A DNA stretch of 64,000 nucleotides from Ktedonobacter racemifer DSM 44963 (GCF_000178855.1 NZ_ADVG01000005.1:434001-498000); one strand, 5' to 3'; shown: positions 16,760-25,963, numbered from the stretch's first letter. The notes: generated by a model from the sequence alone, not told the origin. Program-made: numbers and translations.

Positions 16760-17100
16760 GTATCGCACGCATATGCGAATATAACAGGATTGCTCTCGCC
16801 GTGAGGCGCGAATGAACCAGCCTCCAGAGAGGAAGATTACACGGCGGGCGCCAGCTTGATAAGGATCAGCACCCAAAAGTTCATGTGGCAGCATATGGAA
16901 TGCCTTGACTAATCGCGTACCAGGAACCAGATCAGCTACAACCTCACTCGATGTTCTTCCATGCAGGTCAGCTACCTGAAAGTCGGGTAGACCGAACGGA
17001 TTAGCTGGATCGATGACGATGCGTTCTTCCCACGAAGGCACATCCATGAGCGCTTGAGGAAGCTGCTCCAGAGCACGGCGATGAGACCCATGTTCTCTAT
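16760..17100 (-). pseudogene. NADPH-dependent F420-reductase-like oxidoreductase relic
   Basis: In frame with and upstream of the exporter, the minus strand encodes IVIDPANPFG, then GRTSSEVVADLVPGTRLVKAF and a terminal ARRVIFLSGG. This order is characteristic of the small NAD(P)-binding proteins related to NADPH:F420 reductase. The N-terminal nucleotide-binding loop is absent and the C-terminal part is lost, so the gene is a fragment. The continuous frame with the exporter is a coincidence of decay rather than a fusion, because the exporter has its own ribosome site. Confidence 0.65.
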
Positions 17101-17248
17101 GGCAGCCACTCGAACAGTGCTAGCCCTGATACGAGACCCAAGCGCTCGAACAAGAGGGCAAGCCTGCTATCTTTCGATACACTCCTTTTCTGCACTGAAG
17201 CAGCGCATCAACTCGTTGAACATCCATGGGAAGGCCCATCTTCCTCTC

Positions 17249-17974
17249 TCATTTACGTATGAATCTGAAATTGCTGAGGTCGAGCGAGATCAACAGCAGG
17301 TCGTGAATCGGTTTCATCTGCGGCCCACACACGTAGGCACGGCGCTTCGTCGGGAAGCGAATCCCATCGGCTTCCACACTATCGTAGACATACTGCGCCA
17401 CTGGCGTACCACCTGCTATTTCAAGATGGTAATCGTGCCGACGCAGAAGAAAATCGTCACCAAAGTAGAAGTCCTGTTCTTTGCTATGACTAGCAAACGC
17501 ATCGGGGAAACGCACCCGCAATCCGCGCCAGGTCTCCCCATCTTCTTGCCACGGCGTGATTTCGGTCACCTCGAAGCCAGGCATGGTCATAAAGAATGGG
17601 GTCGTAAGGTAGGTCCATATGGCGTACCCGTTGAAGTACGCCCGGTGAAGCGAATCCCACACCGTCTCCAGAACGTGTCCCTTGAAAGCAGCCCTTGGAT
17701 TGGAGCGCTCGCTGACGATCTCACCCGTAGCGTTCTCGATCACCACCCGCTCGGGAGTAAAAACCATATGCCAATCAGGCTGACCAAATGGGCTGATGTA
17801 CGACATCTCCTCATGGAGCGAGACCGTCCTCTCACGGGGAATGGGGGAATCATCGAGGCCTTTGAGTGGAATCAACCCTCCGCCAGCGACGACGGTTGCA
17901 GTCACCTTCTTATATGTGTTCCAGCGATCAAGACCGCCATGTGCGGCAATGACCTGTGCTAGCAGATCGTTCAT
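17249..17974 (-). CDS. Conserved hypothetical protein (241 aa)
   Basis: The ATG at 17974 follows AGGAGGAACAG, an ideal site. The N-terminus MNDLLAQVIAAHGGLDRWN is shared by a group of proteins of unknown role that start with a helix around AHGG and continue as an antiparallel beta structure rich in Trp, Tyr and Phe (HDYHLEIAGG, FPTKRRAYV). That pattern resembles the LolA/LolB-like lipid-binding folds, but no signal peptide is present, so I leave the function open. It lies 94 bases downstream of the SDR gene on the same strand and may be in its operon, under HxlR control. Confidence 0.7.
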   Translation of the reverse strand: MNDLLAQVIAAHGGLDRWNTYKKVTATVVAGGGLIPLKGLDDSPIPRERTVSLHEEMSYISPFGQPDWHMVFTPERVVIENATGEIVSERSNPRAAFKGHVLETVWDSLHRAYFNGYAIWTYLTTPFFMTMPGFEVTEITPWQEDGETWRGLRVRFPDAFASHSKEQDFYFGDDFLLRRHDYHLEIAGGTPVAQYVYDSVEADGIRFPTKRRAYVCGPQMKPIHDLLLISLDLSNFRFIRK

Positions 17975-18067
17975 CTGTTCCTCCTGTGTCGTGATCTCCT
18001 CCTGATGAGCTAGAATCAGCGAGGTTGCGTATGAGCCATTTAATAGTAGGATTTACATCATCACGAC

Positions 18068-18817
18068 CTATACTTGTGCAAAGCCGCCATCTACAAACAA
18101 CTCAGTTCCCGTGATGTAGCTGCTGTCGTCGGATGCGAGAAACACCACGGCCTTCGCGATCTCATTGGGTGTGCCAAGCCTGCCAAGCGGAATACTGTTG
18201 GAAATCGTCTTCTTGCGTTGCTGACCCACGTCTGAGGAAGCCAGCAGGTCAGCGAATCCGGGCGTGTCGATGGAGCCTGGGCTCACCGCATTCACGCGAA
18301 TGCGCCGGTCCCTTAAGTCCGTTGTCCATGTGCGGGCAAACGAACGCACGGCAGCTTTTGTGGCGCTATACACACTATTTGACGCCAGGCCTTTGCTCCC
18401 GACGATGGATGCATTCAGGATGATAGAAGCACCATCCGGCATGAGCGGAAGCGCCTTTTGTACTGTGAAAAGGAGCCCTTTGACATTGATATCGAAGATC
18501 GAGTTATAGAACTCCTCAGTAATCTCGCCGATGGGGGCATATTTCGCAACACCGGCATTCGCGAAGACAATATCGAGCTTGCCTTTCTCCCGCTTGATGT
18601 GTGCGAAGAGGCGATCCAGGTCGGCAAGGTTTGACACGTCCCCTTGGACGCCGATCACATTGCTTCCGATGTCCTTTACCGCCGCGGCCAACTCTCGATC
18701 GCGGCGTCCTGTGATGAAGACGTGGGCGCCTTCGTTCACAAACTGCTCCGCCGTGGCCTTGCCAATACCGCTCGTACCACCGGTAATGAGGGCAATTTTT
18801 CCTTCAAGCTTGTTCAT
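18068..18817 (-). CDS. Short-chain dehydrogenase/reductase (SDR)
   Basis: A 249-aa classical SDR. The NAD(P)-binding loop is TGGTSGIG (residues 12-19), the NAG motif appears as FANAGVAKYAP, the catalytic Ser is in NASIVGS and the YxxxK pair is YSATK; the PGSIDTPG motif follows. It is a soluble oxidoreductase of unknown substrate, closest in style to 3-oxoacyl-ACP reductase-like and glucose-dehydrogenase-like members. An AGAGGAAACTACT leader precedes the ATG. It is divergent from an HxlR regulator at 19105, the usual arrangement for stress-inducible oxidoreductases. Confidence 0.92.
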   Translation of the reverse strand: MNKLEGKIALITGGTSGIGKATAEQFVNEGAHVFITGRRDRELAAAVKDIGSNVIGVQGDVSNLADLDRLFAHIKREKGKLDIVFANAGVAKYAPIGEITEEFYNSIFDINVKGLLFTVQKALPLMPDGASIILNASIVGSKGLASNSVYSATKAAVRSFARTWTTDLRDRRIRVNAVSPGSIDTPGFADLLASSDVGQQRKKTISNSIPLGRLGTPNEIAKAVVFLASDDSSYITGTELFVDGGFAQV

Positions 18818-19001
18818 AGTAGTTTCCTCTCATTGGCTCCCAGGAACTGGAAGTCAAATCATTTCAGGAACACGATCAGCGCTCAACAACGCAACAGGTT
18901 CCAGGTCTGCCACGTTCACAAACCATCCTTCTCCACGTATTCTCTGGCTCTTCCTGATAAGCAGGGAAGGTTCTTGTAGGTCAGTTTTATCATGCAACTG
19001 A

Positions 19002-19060
19002 CTCCCTCAGGATAGCACAGTGGGTTGCATGATGCAACCCACTGTGCTATCCTGAGGGAG
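19002..19060. promoter_or_regulatory. 59-nt perfect palindrome between divergent SDR and HxlR genes
   Basis: Two exactly complementary 29-base arms meet around a single G at 19031. The core GTTGCAT-G-ATGCAAC is the type of inverted repeat bound by dimeric winged-helix regulators such as HxlR. A third ATGCAACTGA half-site lies just outside at 18992-19001. The palindrome lies 45 bases before the HxlR start and about 185 bases before the SDR start. Confidence 0.8.
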
Positions 19061-19104
19061 AACAAAGAGGAACATTCCATCTCTTTAGGAAAGGAGGGAG
19101 AGAT

Positions 19105-19503
19105 ATGCGACGACAACGGTTTGCATCTATGGCTTGTCCCATCGCTCGCAGCTTAGATATCATTGGGGAGTGGTGGACCCTACTCATTGTGCGCGACCTG
19201 GCGCGCGGGATCAATCGTTTTGATACCCTTCAAGAAGACCTGGGGATTGCACGCAATATGCTCACGGTGCGCCTACAAACGTTGCTTGACCACGGCGTGA
19301 TTGAACGCCACTGTTATCAGCAACGACCAGAGCGCTTTGAATATCACTTAACCGAGAAAGGAGCCGAGCTAACCGCTGTGCTCCGCGCACTCAAACAATG
19401 GGGTGAACGGTGGACAGAAGCTCCATCTTCTTCACCAGTCATCTCTTTGGCAGATGGACAAAAGGACGAAGACGCTGTATTTGAGATGCATGCTCAAGAA
19501 TGA
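19105..19503 (+). CDS. HxlR-family transcriptional regulator
   Basis: A 132-aa winged-helix protein. It begins MRRQRFASMACPIARSLDII and contains GEWWTLLIVRDLARG and LTVRLQTLLDHGVIERHCY, the signatures of the HxlR family; the Cys in MACPIARSLD is at the position used for redox or aldehyde sensing in several members. The ATG follows AAAGGAGGGAGAGAT. It is divergent from the SDR gene with the 59-nt palindrome between them, so it probably represses itself and the SDR operon and responds to an oxidant or electrophile. Confidence 0.92.
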   Translation: MRRQRFASMACPIARSLDIIGEWWTLLIVRDLARGINRFDTLQEDLGIARNMLTVRLQTLLDHGVIERHCYQQRPERFEYHLTEKGAELTAVLRALKQWGERWTEAPSSSPVISLADGQKDEDAVFEMHAQE

Positions 19504-19708
19504 TGAAAACGGGTTGCTCCGCTTCGCAAGCCCCGACTCAGCTCGCGCTTCTGTGGTCAGTTTTTTGTCCTTGATACAAGGGAGAGGGAAACAGATGACT
19601 TCCCAGGTGGACTACTCCCAGGGCACATGAGAGGCAGCCGTTTGTTGCCCAATCGCCACCCAATCTTGCGGCAGACCGAACCAAGCCTTCAATAAACTGC
19701 CGCAGGAG

Positions 19709-19737
19709 TCCTCTGCCTTTGAGGCATGGGGAGGAAT
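19709..19737 (+). repeat. tnpB left-end hairpin
   Basis: CTCTGCCTTTGAGGCATGGGG followed by AGGAATGC, the same design as the other hairpins that precede tnpB genes here (stem, then GGGG and GAAT). The rest of 19504-19826 holds no gene that I can recognise. Confidence 0.5.
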
Positions 19738-19826
19738 GCGGCGTTCCTTCATTGGAGAGGAGGAGAGGGCAGATTCACACAAGGGAGGCATTGACAGCTA
19801 TCAGTGGATATGGTACATTTGTTCGC

Positions 19827-21059
19827 ATGAAACAGACCATCACCGCTAAGCTCAAACTGCACACCGATTCCACCCAGTTCGCAGCCTTGCGAGCGACCCA
19901 ACTGGCGTCTCGCGATGCCTTGAACCACGTGAGCCGCTATAGCTTTGCGCACGGCAAGACAAGTAACCAGCGCGTATTGCAGCATGCGTGCTACGATGAG
20001 ATCCGTCTGCTGTTTGGCTTGCCTGCCCAGATGGCTTGTAATGTCCCCCGCCAGGTAGGGGCCACCTACAAAACCCTCTGGACCAAAGCGAGACACAATG
20101 CCCAAGCCCGCAAAGCCGGCTGGACCAGGAAACGCTACAAGGGACTCGATCAGCCACCCAGGTACGTCTCACCGACCCTGACCTACAACTATCTGCGTGA
20201 CTATTCCTTCAAGAAAGTGCAGCAGGTCAGCATCCTGACCCTCGAGGGGCGAGTCGTGCTTCCCCATCGCGGCTACGAGAGGCATGTGGCCCTCATTGGG
20301 CAGGGAGCGGTCATCGGGGCCGCCAAGCTCTGGTATGACAAGCCGCACAAGCAGTTCTACCTGCTGGTTTCCCTTGAATTGGAGGTGGAGGACCCTCCAC
20401 CCGAAGCGCATTCACAGGTCGTTGGTGTGGACGTTGGTCAGCGCTACTTGGCCGTGACGGCCACCACCACCGGACAAACCTCGTTTTTTCCTGGGAAACA
20501 GATTCGAGCCAAAGCGGATCATGATGCACGTCTGAGAAAGCGGTTGCAGCACAAAGGCACTCGTTCTGCCACGCGACGCTTGCTCGCCATCAGCGGACGA
20601 GAGAGACGGTTGAAACAAGACCGCAACCACCTCATCAGTCGTCGCATCGTGGATGTCCACCCTCAGAGTCTCATTGGTCTGGAAGACCTGACCCACATTC
20701 GAGAACGCACGAAGCGCAAGCGAGGAAAAAAGGCGAGCAAGAAGCAGCGGCGCGCCAATCGCCATGCCTCCTCGTGGGCGTTCGCCGAACTCCATGGCTA
20801 CATCGCCTATAAGGCGAGGCTATCAGGCAGTCTGGCCATCAAGGTGGATGCCTACCACACCAGTCAGGCCTGCCCTAGATGTGGCTTTGCCTCTCCTGAC
20901 AACCGCCCCAACAAGGGGCGGTTGTTTGTGTGCCAGGAGTGTGGGTATCGACTCCATGCGGACCTGATCGGTGCCAGAAATGTGGCGCTGCGAACGTTGC
21001 TCACCCGGCAGGACTGGGTGCGTACGGGGATCTTGTGTGCGCCCAGAGAGGCGCAGTGA
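19827..21059 (+). CDS. tnpB: TnpB RNA-guided nuclease
   Basis: From the ATG at 19827 (MKQTITAKLKLH) the product has 410 aa; the frame is open upstream but without a ribosome site. RuvC residues are Asp202 (GVDVGQRYLAV), Glu286 (LIGLEDLTHI) and Asp379 (HADLIGARN), and the zinc finger is CPRCG...CQECG. The N-terminus differs strongly from the tnpB at 13178, so this is a different subfamily. All catalytic residues are intact. The guide RNA should cover the gene end and the hairpin at 21061-21082. A group II intron follows directly. Confidence 0.92.
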   Translation: MKQTITAKLKLHTDSTQFAALRATQLASRDALNHVSRYSFAHGKTSNQRVLQHACYDEIRLLFGLPAQMACNVPRQVGATYKTLWTKARHNAQARKAGWTRKRYKGLDQPPRYVSPTLTYNYLRDYSFKKVQQVSILTLEGRVVLPHRGYERHVALIGQGAVIGAAKLWYDKPHKQFYLLVSLELEVEDPPPEAHSQVVGVDVGQRYLAVTATTTGQTSFFPGKQIRAKADHDARLRKRLQHKGTRSATRRLLAISGRERRLKQDRNHLISRRIVDVHPQSLIGLEDLTHIRERTKRKRGKKASKKQRRANRHASSWAFAELHGYIAYKARLSGSLAIKVDAYHTSQACPRCGFASPDNRPNKGRLFVCQECGYRLHADLIGARNVALRTLLTRQDWVRTGILCAPREAQ

Positions 21060-21060
21060 A

Positions 21061-21082
21061 CTCTGCCGTCAATGGACGGCGC
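21061..21082 (+). ncRNA. Hairpin at tnpB 3' end
   Basis: GCCGTC AATG GACGGC directly after the stop codon of tnpB, likely the end of its omegaRNA and the element's right end. Confidence 0.45.
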
Positions 21083-21104
21083 TACTGAAGCAAAGTAGCT
21101 AAAA

Positions 21105-21595
21105 CAGCACCTTACCTTCTATCGAAAGATCAGAGGGGACAACAGCATGGTGCGAAAAGGCCAATGAAGTTCGAGCACTACGAGCCAAATGTTGGTCAGT
21201 TAGGTCGTATACGGCGAAAACTGTATTGTTTGAACCCAAGTCGTGGTGATGCCACCCCCATCCGCAGGCCCAACGAGTGCCGATGCCTGCTGTTTGATGC
21301 TACGAAGGAAGACAAGAACTTCCGTGGAGCTTCCATCAAAACCGGCCTCTAGGGAAGAGGAAACGACGAGCGGGAACCTACGTACGAACCGAGTTCGCTG
21401 TGTAACCTGGGGATCGCCTACACGTCGCGAGACGCATGGCGACGGAGGAGTCGTAGTAGTGCGCCTTTGTGCCACAAATGTCTCTCTTACCCGTCGGGGT
21501 AAGCTCACTAGAGCAAGGTGAGTAACACAGCGACTTATTCGCCCACGTAAGTGGACGGAGATACCTTCAACCGAAAGGACTGAAGGGAAAGTAGC
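21105..21595 (+). ncRNA. Truncated group II intron 5' region (tandem copy)
   Basis: This stretch aligns with the 5' part of the intron that follows. Shared landmarks in the same order: CGAAAGATCAGAGGGGACA with AGCATGGTGCG (21129-21155) against CGAAAGGACTGAAGGGAAAG with AGCATG (about 21574-21598), then TGAAG...GAGCC, CCAAGTC(G/A)TGG, CCTACGTAC and GGGGATCGCCTA. A GTGCG sequence at 21151 fits the intron 5' consensus. It contains no reverse transcriptase, so it is a 5' remnant lying head-to-tail before a complete intron. Confidence 0.65.
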
Positions 21596-22187
21596 ATGTC
21601 GTGTAAAATGCTGGTGAAGCTCCAGTCCCAGGAGCCAGAGGGAAGTCAAGCGAAGCTGTATAAGGTGAAGTCTTGATTGGCTGAATCCAAGTCATGGCGG
21701 AAAAACGCCAGCCCACAGGAGAAGGGACTATCGCCTGTGTTCAACGTGCAGGGGAACGGTACTACTTCCCCTGCAAGCTCTCGTTGGAGCCAGCCTGCAA
21801 GGAGCAGGAAGTGACGAAATGGGCACCTACGTACAGACTGAGACATTTGGAGGAACTGAGGGATCGCCTAAACGCTGTAAAGCGCAAGGTGACGGAGCGA
21901 CCATACGAGTCGGATTTTATCTGACAAAGGGTCGCAGGAGACCAGACTCAAAAGTGGCGGTTGACATGGATGTGTCAAAAGACCGCTGTGGGAGTCGTGT
22001 TGAAAAGACACTGGCCTCTGGAGAGCGTAGTGCATCGAAAGGTGCATGCTGCGTTCGGAGGGGAGGGGTTGGTGCTCCTGAATCATCAGGACCCGGCCTC
22101 TTACCCTACCCCAAACGCTCACCGTAATGGGTGAGACACGAGGAAGGACTCCAGAGAGTACATTCCACTTGAAAGGGGTTGGCTTGG

Positions 22188-24035
22188 ATGAGTCAAAAGA
22201 TCCCGGAGAGACTGGAAACCTTACGGAAACTCAACAGCAACAGACAGTGGACAAACGACGATCTCTATAGGCTGATGTTTAAGGAAGACTTATACATCAT
22301 CGCCTACGAACAGATCAAGTCAAAACCTGGAAACATGACTCCTGGAACGGACGGAGAAACCCTTGACGGCTTTTCTCTCAAAACCATCAGAGAGATCATT
22401 GAAGCGATGAGATCCGAATCTTTCCAATTCAAACCTGTCCGCCAGAGCTTTATCCCAAAGGCGAACGGAAAAATGAGGAAACTCGGCATCCCCAGCGCAA
22501 AAGACAAAATCGTACAACAAGCTATCTACATGATCTTGGAGGCGATCTATGATAGCCCTCACACTCCTTACTTCCAGGAAACCAGTCATGGTTTCCGGCC
22601 CAATCACAGTTGCCACACGGCGTTACGAGAAATCAGAGAAAACTGGCCAGCCATCAACTGGTACATCGAAGGGGACATTCGCGCCTGCTTCGACGAAGTG
22701 GATCACTTGACCCTGGTCGCCATCCTGCGCAAAAAGATTACGGATGAACGGTTTATCAACCTCATCTGGAAACTCCTGAACGCAGGATACATGGACCTCC
22801 ATGGGACCAGGAAGGATAGCCTTGTAGGAACCCCACAAGGCTCAATTGCCAGCCCCATTCTCGCCAATGTTTACCTCCACGAACTTGACAAATTCGTTGA
22901 AGAACTCCAAACGAGGCATGAAAAGGGAAAGACAAAAGCCCGAAATCCCCTCTACCATAGACTTTCTGAGAAAAAGCGGGTCATGGTGAAGCAAGGCAGA
23001 ACCAAAACCGACGAATTCAGAAAAGTGGTCGCACAAATGCGGACACTCCCATCTAGGGTAGTGAACGATCCACACTTTATCCGTCTCAAATACCTGAGGT
23101 ATGCCGACGACTGGATCATCGGCATATGCGGAAGTCAAGAACTGGCAGAAGAAATCAAACAGGAAATAAAAAACTTCCTGAGTGAAACACTCAAACTTAC
23201 CCTGAGCGAAGAGAAGACCCGCATCACCAATGCCAAAGCTGAAGAAGCTTTCTTCCTGGGAACGATCCTCAAGATCGGAAACGGAGGGACGGCTAAGATA
23301 ACGCTGTCCACCAGCAGGTCAGGAAAGAAAGTCAAACGGCGATCTACTGGTTGGGAAACGGTGATAATAACACCTATACCCAAGCTTATCAGGAGATTGA
23401 GTGAAAGAGGCTTCTGCACAGCGAAAGGCTTCCCCATCGGAAAAGCAGGCTGGGCCTACCTGGACACAGACCAGATTATCAGTCTGTACAGCAGCGTTAA
23501 TCGAGGCATACAGAACTATTACCGATTTACCGACAACTGGTCCAGAGTACGGCGAATCCAATACATTCTCAGGTTCTCGTTAGCAAAAACTCTGGCAAGG
23601 AAGTACAAAATCTCACTTTCCAAAGTCTTTAAACGCTCTGGAAAAAAGCTGAGTATCGTCATCAAAGGCCAAGATGGAAAGAAAGACAGAGAAGTTTCTT
23701 TCTACTCGAATCAGAACTGGTCAAAGAACAGAGACGCCTTCCAGGACAAAACTGCTCTAAATGTAGACCGAGTTCGGATGGCGACACAGATGAAAACACG
23801 CTCCAAGCTAGGAAAGCCGTGCTGCATTTGCGGAGAAAGCGCAGAGCAAATTGTCATGCATCATGTCCGGCATATACGAAAGCTCTCTCACCGACGAGAA
23901 CCAATGGGCTTCAACCGGATACTCCGAGCAATTAACCGAAAACAAATCCCTGTCTGTGGAATCTGTCACGGAAAAATCCACCGAGGTGAATACGACGCTG
24001 TAAAACTGACGGATCTAGCGTACATTCCAAGCTAA
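22188..24035 (+). CDS. ltrA: Group II intron reverse transcriptase/maturase with HNH domain
   Basis: A 615-aa protein from the ATG at 22188. The reverse transcriptase domain carries GTPQGSIASPILANVYLHELD and the catalytic YADD at residues 305-308 (YLRYADDWIIG). A maturase X domain follows (YYRFTDN, then LRFSLAKTLARKYK), and the C-terminus has an HNH endonuclease with zinc-binding cysteine pairs (CCICGESAEQIVMHH and CGICHGKIHRG). It makes the intron RNA splice and retrohome. All motifs are intact and the frame is unbroken, so the intron may be mobile. Confidence 0.95.
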   Translation: MSQKIPERLETLRKLNSNRQWTNDDLYRLMFKEDLYIIAYEQIKSKPGNMTPGTDGETLDGFSLKTIREIIEAMRSESFQFKPVRQSFIPKANGKMRKLGIPSAKDKIVQQAIYMILEAIYDSPHTPYFQETSHGFRPNHSCHTALREIRENWPAINWYIEGDIRACFDEVDHLTLVAILRKKITDERFINLIWKLLNAGYMDLHGTRKDSLVGTPQGSIASPILANVYLHELDKFVEELQTRHEKGKTKARNPLYHRLSEKKRVMVKQGRTKTDEFRKVVAQMRTLPSRVVNDPHFIRLKYLRYADDWIIGICGSQELAEEIKQEIKNFLSETLKLTLSEEKTRITNAKAEEAFFLGTILKIGNGGTAKITLSTSRSGKKVKRRSTGWETVIITPIPKLIRRLSERGFCTAKGFPIGKAGWAYLDTDQIISLYSSVNRGIQNYYRFTDNWSRVRRIQYILRFSLAKTLARKYKISLSKVFKRSGKKLSIVIKGQDGKKDREVSFYSNQNWSKNRDAFQDKTALNVDRVRMATQMKTRSKLGKPCCICGESAEQIVMHHVRHIRKLSHRREPMGFNRILRAINRKQIPVCGICHGKIHRGEYDAVKLTDLAYIPS

Positions 24036-24058
24036 AGAGGACCAAAGGTATTCTTGGC

Positions 24059-24093
24059 GAGCCGTGTGCATGGAAATCGTGCCCGCACGGTTC
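24059..24093 (+). ncRNA. Group II intron domain V
   Basis: A 35-base hairpin starting GAGCCGTGTGC and ending GCACGGTTC with the GAAA-type internal loop, 23 bases after the maturase stop. This is the catalytic domain V of bacterial group II introns and supports a complete ribozyme. Confidence 0.85.
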
Positions 24094-24257
24094 TGAGGGA
24101 GACCGTTGGAAAAGGACGCTATTCGATTGTTAATGTGCAACGGATAGAGTACCTCGCTGGCGGTCTACCCTACCGGTATCCCCTGATGTGTCGTGCGAGG
24201 AAGCCAAAGCACAAAGGCGGCAACGCTTTCGTGAATTGCGGTGGAGCACAGACACAA

Positions 24258-24280
24258 GCCTCCGCCTTTAGGCGTGGGGT
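24258..24280 (+). repeat. IS200/605-type end hairpin
   Basis: CCTCCGCCTTTAGGCGTGGGG followed by TCACTGAC, the sequence design of tnpB/iscB element ends elsewhere in the window. It is a solo end between the intron and the IscB element; no gene is attached. Confidence 0.5.
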
Positions 24281-24350
24281 CACTGACTGCGTTAATCACC
24301 TGTTCGTACAGCAGCTTGAAGGCGACAATTACATGTTCGATGGTCATGGA

Positions 24351-24370
24351 CCCCGGTTTGAAAACCGGGG
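24351..24370 (+). repeat. Perfect hairpin at the presumed left end of the iscB element
   Basis: CCCCGGTTTGAAAACCGGGG is a perfect 20-base hairpin, followed by CTTGCAAGAAG. It lies about 275 bases before iscB, at the place where the left end of an IscB transposon and the start of its omegaRNA are expected. Confidence 0.55.
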
Positions 24371-24646
24371 CTTGCAAGAAGTTTGAACGCTTCTTGTAAC
24401 CCCCAACGGTTGGCAAGCTGAAACATGACCAGATCCAGCCACCGCTCTTCTTCGGAGGAGCGATGGGGCTACGTTATCAGGAAGTGTCAACGTTCGTACC
24501 GGAGGATGCGCGGCCAGTCTTCCGCTCTACAACCAGCAGGTTAAACAGACCGTGGGTATAGTCAGTGCTTGCTGGATGTACCGCCTGATAACATCATCGA
24601 GGCCACCATCACCCGAGCAATCGGAGGCTCTGAAAGGAGCAAGCAC
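24371..24646 (+). ncRNA. Candidate IscB omegaRNA
   Basis: This 276-base stretch upstream of iscB has no coding frame of merit and contains short complementary blocks (AGCGATGGGGCTACG, GGAGGATGCGCGGCC, CAGTGCTTGCTGG). IscB guide RNAs lie directly 5' of the gene and start with the element's left end. The position fits; the structure itself has not been folded. Confidence 0.5.
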
Positions 24647-25963
24647 ATGAGCCACGTTTGTGTCGTCGATGCCAACAAGCAACCGCTCGATCCGGTCCAT
24701 CCTGGAAGGGCACGCTTATTGCTCTCGCAAGGGAAGGCGGCAGTACTCAAACGCTTTCCTTTTACCATCATCCTCAATGTTGCGATAGACGCTCCAGTCG
24801 TTGAAGAACTGCGGATCAAGATTGACCCAGGCTCAAAGACCACAGGCATAGCTCTCGTCAACGACCAGTCGGGTGAAGTCGTCTTTGCGGCTGAACTCCA
24901 TCATCGTGGTGCAAAGATCAAAGAGGCGCTCGATGATCGAAGAGCCGTCAGATGTTCACGACGCCGACGCCATACACGCTACAGAAAAGCGAGATGGCAG
25001 AATCGGAGACGACGCGAGGGCTGGTTGCCGCCATCGCTTACCAGCAGGATCAGCAATGTACTGACCTGGGTGAAGCGTCTGCGCAACCTTTGCCCGATCA
25101 CAGCAATGAGCATAGAGCTCGTGAAGTTTGATATGCAAGCGATGGAGAACCCCGATATCCAGGGATGGGAGTATCAACAAGGCACACTGGCAGGCTATGA
25201 ACTCCGTGAGTACCTGCTAGAGAAGTGGAACCGAATGTGCGCGTATTGCGGCAAGGGCAATGTCCCTTTGCAAGTGGAGCACATTGTGCCTCGTGCCAAC
25301 AACGGCACGCATCGCGTCAGTAACTTGACGCTCGCATGCGAGAAGTGTAACCAGGCCAAGGGAACCCAGGACATCAAAGACTTTCTCAAGAAGAAACCAG
25401 CGATGCTCAAGCACATTCTTGCTCAGGCAAAAGCCCCGCTCAACGATGCCGCAGCGGTCAATGCCACACGTTGGGAGTTGTTCAGAGGGGTACAAGCGTT
25501 AGGGCTGCCAATCGAATGTGGTTCTGGCGGGTTAACGAAGTACAACAGGACGATACGTGAGCTTCCAAAAACGCACTGGATAGACGCGGCGTGTGTCGGT
25601 CAGAGCACTCCTGAGCATCTGAACATCACAGGGATCTCTCCCTTGCTGATCACGGCAACAGGCTATGGTAATAGACAACTGTGTGGCGTAGATAAGCATG
25701 GTTTTCCTAAGCGCCATCGACAACGCAAAAAGGTGCATCATGGGTATCAGACGGGCGATCTGGTGCGAGCGGTAGTACCAGAGGGATTTGCGGCAGCGGG
25801 GAGACATGTGGGGCGCGTCTTAGCACGAGCAACGGGATCGTTTGATCTGAGAACCGCACGTGGGCGCATAGAAGGAGTCCCTGTGCGCTATTGTCGTCCT
25901 CTTCATCGCAATGATGGATATAGCTACCACAGCACGAGAGGCGGCAATTCCTCCCCGCTCTAA
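24647..25963 (+). CDS. iscB: IscB RNA-guided nuclease
   Basis: A 438-aa protein from the ATG at 24647 (GAAAGGAGC upstream). Order of parts: N-terminal PLMP-type segment (VCVVDANKQPLDPVHPGRAR), RuvC-I with Asp60 (KIDPGSKTTGIAL), arginine-rich bridge helix (RCSRRRRHTRYRKARWQNR), RuvC-II with Glu157 (SIELVKFD), HNH domain (CAYCGKGNVPLQVEHIVPR, His212, with CEKCNQAKG), and RuvC-III with His310 and Asp313 (THWIDAACVG). This is the Cas9-ancestor architecture. All catalytic residues are present and the length is normal, so it should be an active RNA-guided nuclease. The basic C-terminus ends at the element's right-end hairpin. Confidence 0.95.
   Translation: MSHVCVVDANKQPLDPVHPGRARLLLSQGKAAVLKRFPFTIILNVAIDAPVVEELRIKIDPGSKTTGIALVNDQSGEVVFAAELHHRGAKIKEALDDRRAVRCSRRRRHTRYRKARWQNRRRREGWLPPSLTSRISNVLTWVKRLRNLCPITAMSIELVKFDMQAMENPDIQGWEYQQGTLAGYELREYLLEKWNRMCAYCGKGNVPLQVEHIVPRANNGTHRVSNLTLACEKCNQAKGTQDIKDFLKKKPAMLKHILAQAKAPLNDAAAVNATRWELFRGVQALGLPIECGSGGLTKYNRTIRELPKTHWIDAACVGQSTPEHLNITGISPLLITATGYGNRQLCGVDKHGFPKRHRQRKKVHHGYQTGDLVRAVVPEGFAAAGRHVGRVLARATGSFDLRTARGRIEGVPVRYCRPLHRNDGYSYHSTRGGNSSPL

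Larger units (their letters stand above)
21596..24178 (+). mobile_element. Group II intron encoding an LtrA-type protein
   Basis: Structured non-coding sequence (about 21596-22187) precedes the maturase gene, and domain V plus a domain VI-like stretch follow it (24059 to about 24178, ending near GTCTACCCTACC). The exact splice sites cannot be fixed without folding. The intron is inserted just after a tnpB element and before an IscB element. Confidence 0.8.

Noticed and set aside
16736..17047. Oxidoreductase-exporter fusion protein of 633 aa
   Set aside because: The exporter has its own ATG and GAGGA site, and the upstream oxidoreductase part lacks its nucleotide-binding N-terminus.
17054..17962. 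302-aa frame on the + strand
   Set aside because: It is antisense to the well-supported 241-aa gene at 17249-17974 (-), has no ribosome site and no recognisable motif.
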